This document shows positions 7,601 to 7,724 of a stretch of 7,724 bases of DNA, in pieces. Within the stretch, counting starts at the first letter, position 1, and every line of letters starts with the position of its first letter. The position numbers and the translations under genes were made by a program. The DNA lies in assembly GCA_025923175.1 (NCBI GenBank), contig JAICGL010000182.1, forward strand, positions 1 to 7,724, read 5' to 3'. This stretch comes from Acidimicrobiia bacterium. Lineage in GTDB: Bacteria > Actinomycetota > Acidimicrobiia > IMCC26256 > BP-133. The notes beneath the pieces are model-generated. The model was given only the letters and a program-made list of their open reading frames with translations, was not told the origin of the DNA and made no database searches.

Positions 7601-7724
7601 CCGCCCGTGCCAACTTCCTCGGCCCCCACGTTCTCGGCTGCGCCACCCTGGTACGGGCCTGTAGGGGCGACGCATCAGCCGCCCGGCTCGGCGGCGAGGC
7701 GGTCGTCAGCGCTCGGCGATTCCC
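4612..7724 (+). CDS. SARP/BTAD transcription regulator fused to a class III nucleotidyl cyclase, NB-ARC-type ATPase and TPR-like region; 3' end outside the window
   Basis: At least 1037 residues with no stop to the window edge. Domains: winged helix of the OmpR/SARP type (about 8-95, opening IEFRLLGP); BTAD helical domain (about 100-250, ending LADELGLEPTP); class III cyclase (about 273-405); P-loop NTPase of the AfsR/NB-ARC kind with Walker A GPGGAGKT (491-498), Walker B ILVVLDN (565-571), ATSREAL (597-603) and GLPLALEIAAARAR (655-668); winged helix (about 697-780); then Ala/Leu-rich helices resembling TPRs from about 785 onward. Cyclase residues: metal Asp281 (FTDIE) and Asp324 (TGDG), transition-state Asn382 and Arg386. 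The usual substrate Lys aligns with Ala320 (next to His321), and the usual Asp aligns with Asn375. Likely a cytoplasmic DNA-binding regulator gated by nucleotide. An in-frame ATG at 4558 exists, but it lies in the predicted promoter; family proteins begin a few residues before EFRLLG, favouring GTG 4612, although its Shine-Dalgarno site (GGGGG at 4602-4606) is weak. Confidence 0.92.
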   Translation, partial: MAGEVASIEFRLLGPPEAVVGGRVVAIGSLQQRAILVALLLARNSVVSTDQLIDVVWGDDPPASADSTLRGLIWRLRKRLEVADVEGRADGYRLVADDDAVDSRRFEALVTQGRHAVERGEAEPAATAFAAALDLWHGPALGELASWSFAQSEAIRLEEARLDAIEDLAEAELTLGRVASAIHRLEPMIRQFPLRERAVGQLMLALYRTGRQADALAAYQSLRRVLADELGLEPTPALRNLEAAVLRQSEELLAQSPLPTPVEAGRPAVVLGDTVAFLFTDIEASTRAWEGDATGMGSDLARHDAILTDICVAWDGEVFAHTGDGLCVAFPTAAAAISAAIDGQRALEAAGWERALPLRVRMAIHAGAAQRRDDNWFGPTLNRAARLLTAASGGQVICSETAAGLSRELLPDEVGLLDCGELDLPQLSRPERVYQVTHPDLRAPTTPLRSPGHEPARDNLPSPLTRFIGRAQELTEVQEQVAANRLVTLVGPGGAGKTRLALEAAGRMRDGFPDGVWLVELAQLSDGSLVPQAIAAGVGFLVGELAQSKQGIEAALAERLRSRRILVVLDNCEQVIDRAATTAHALLGSCPDLSILATSREALAVPGEVVFSIPPLQTADAVSLFCARAHDADRHFSLSDANSDAVGRICQRLDGLPLALEIAAARARVLGTKELAERLDDRFAALGEGSRTAPARHQTLRATIDWSHDLLSSAEQAVLHRLSVFPGTFDVNAVRAVIGAGAMAPFTRLVDKSLVGVNSEDLGCRYHLSESVRAYAADKLAETGRTAEAQRAHRDAFLAMAMASLDGEQYGTQEHMRCLNDDYANFIAALEWSWANADHDAAVSLSASLSTYWYLTPHPEACELMERTAAVPVSSPEMSGPAALCRAGLAFLQRNFNAGNEEREESLIAEALALAEAGADPFAEILVRLRAADLALVTGHRDAAREQLQRAHEKCRSARFPVGEAACGLGQAWIAVSTGDFDRAAEVLERPLQIIASARANFLGPHVLGCATLVRACRGDASAARLGGEAVVSARRF

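Overview
The window is a GC-rich bacterial chromosome segment. Codons end mostly in G or C, GTG starts are used, and terminator-like hairpins lack T-tracts. The gene families present (mycothiol-type DinB/MDMPI fold, SARP/BTAD regulator, UvrA-like ABC ATPase of the drug-resistance type) point to an actinobacterium. The exact lineage cannot be read from this sequence.

Left part (1-2243, + strand): the 3' half of a UvrA-like ABC ATPase runs in from the left edge. A 245-base intergenic stretch follows with several hairpins and a candidate extended -10 promoter. It leads into a 67-residue cold-shock protein, which is closed by a long GC hairpin. A small basic protein of unknown function (78 residues, GTG start) comes next. 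It converges on a minus-strand gene, and a hairpin fills the space between the two stop codons.

Middle part (2241-4570, - strand): four minus-strand genes. In transcription order they are a Phd/YefM-type antitoxin and a PIN-domain toxin that overlap by one base (a VapBC module), then a DinB/MDMPI-fold protein with its metal ligands intact, then an SRPBCC (polyketide cyclase-like) protein. Hairpins downstream of vapC and of the MDMPI gene suggest at least three transcription units.

Right part (4551-7724, + strand): the most notable gene is a very large reading frame, open from a GTG at 4612 to the right edge (at least 1037 residues, no stop). In one polypeptide it joins a SARP-type winged helix, a BTAD domain, a class III nucleotidyl cyclase domain, an NB-ARC/AfsR-like P-loop ATPase and the start of a TPR-like helical region. 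The cyclase keeps both metal aspartates and the transition-state Asn/Arg, but the canonical substrate-choosing Lys and Asp appear to be replaced. The protein therefore looks like a transcription regulator that carries its own nucleotide-dependent sensing and signalling modules.

The vapBC operon and this regulator gene diverge from a 102-base intergenic space. Their predicted promoters are interlocked: the -35 elements lie within each other's spacer and form the arms of an imperfect dyad. A separate near-palindrome sits over the predicted vapBC start point. This arrangement could couple toxin-antitoxin expression to regulator expression and is the best candidate here for unusual biology.
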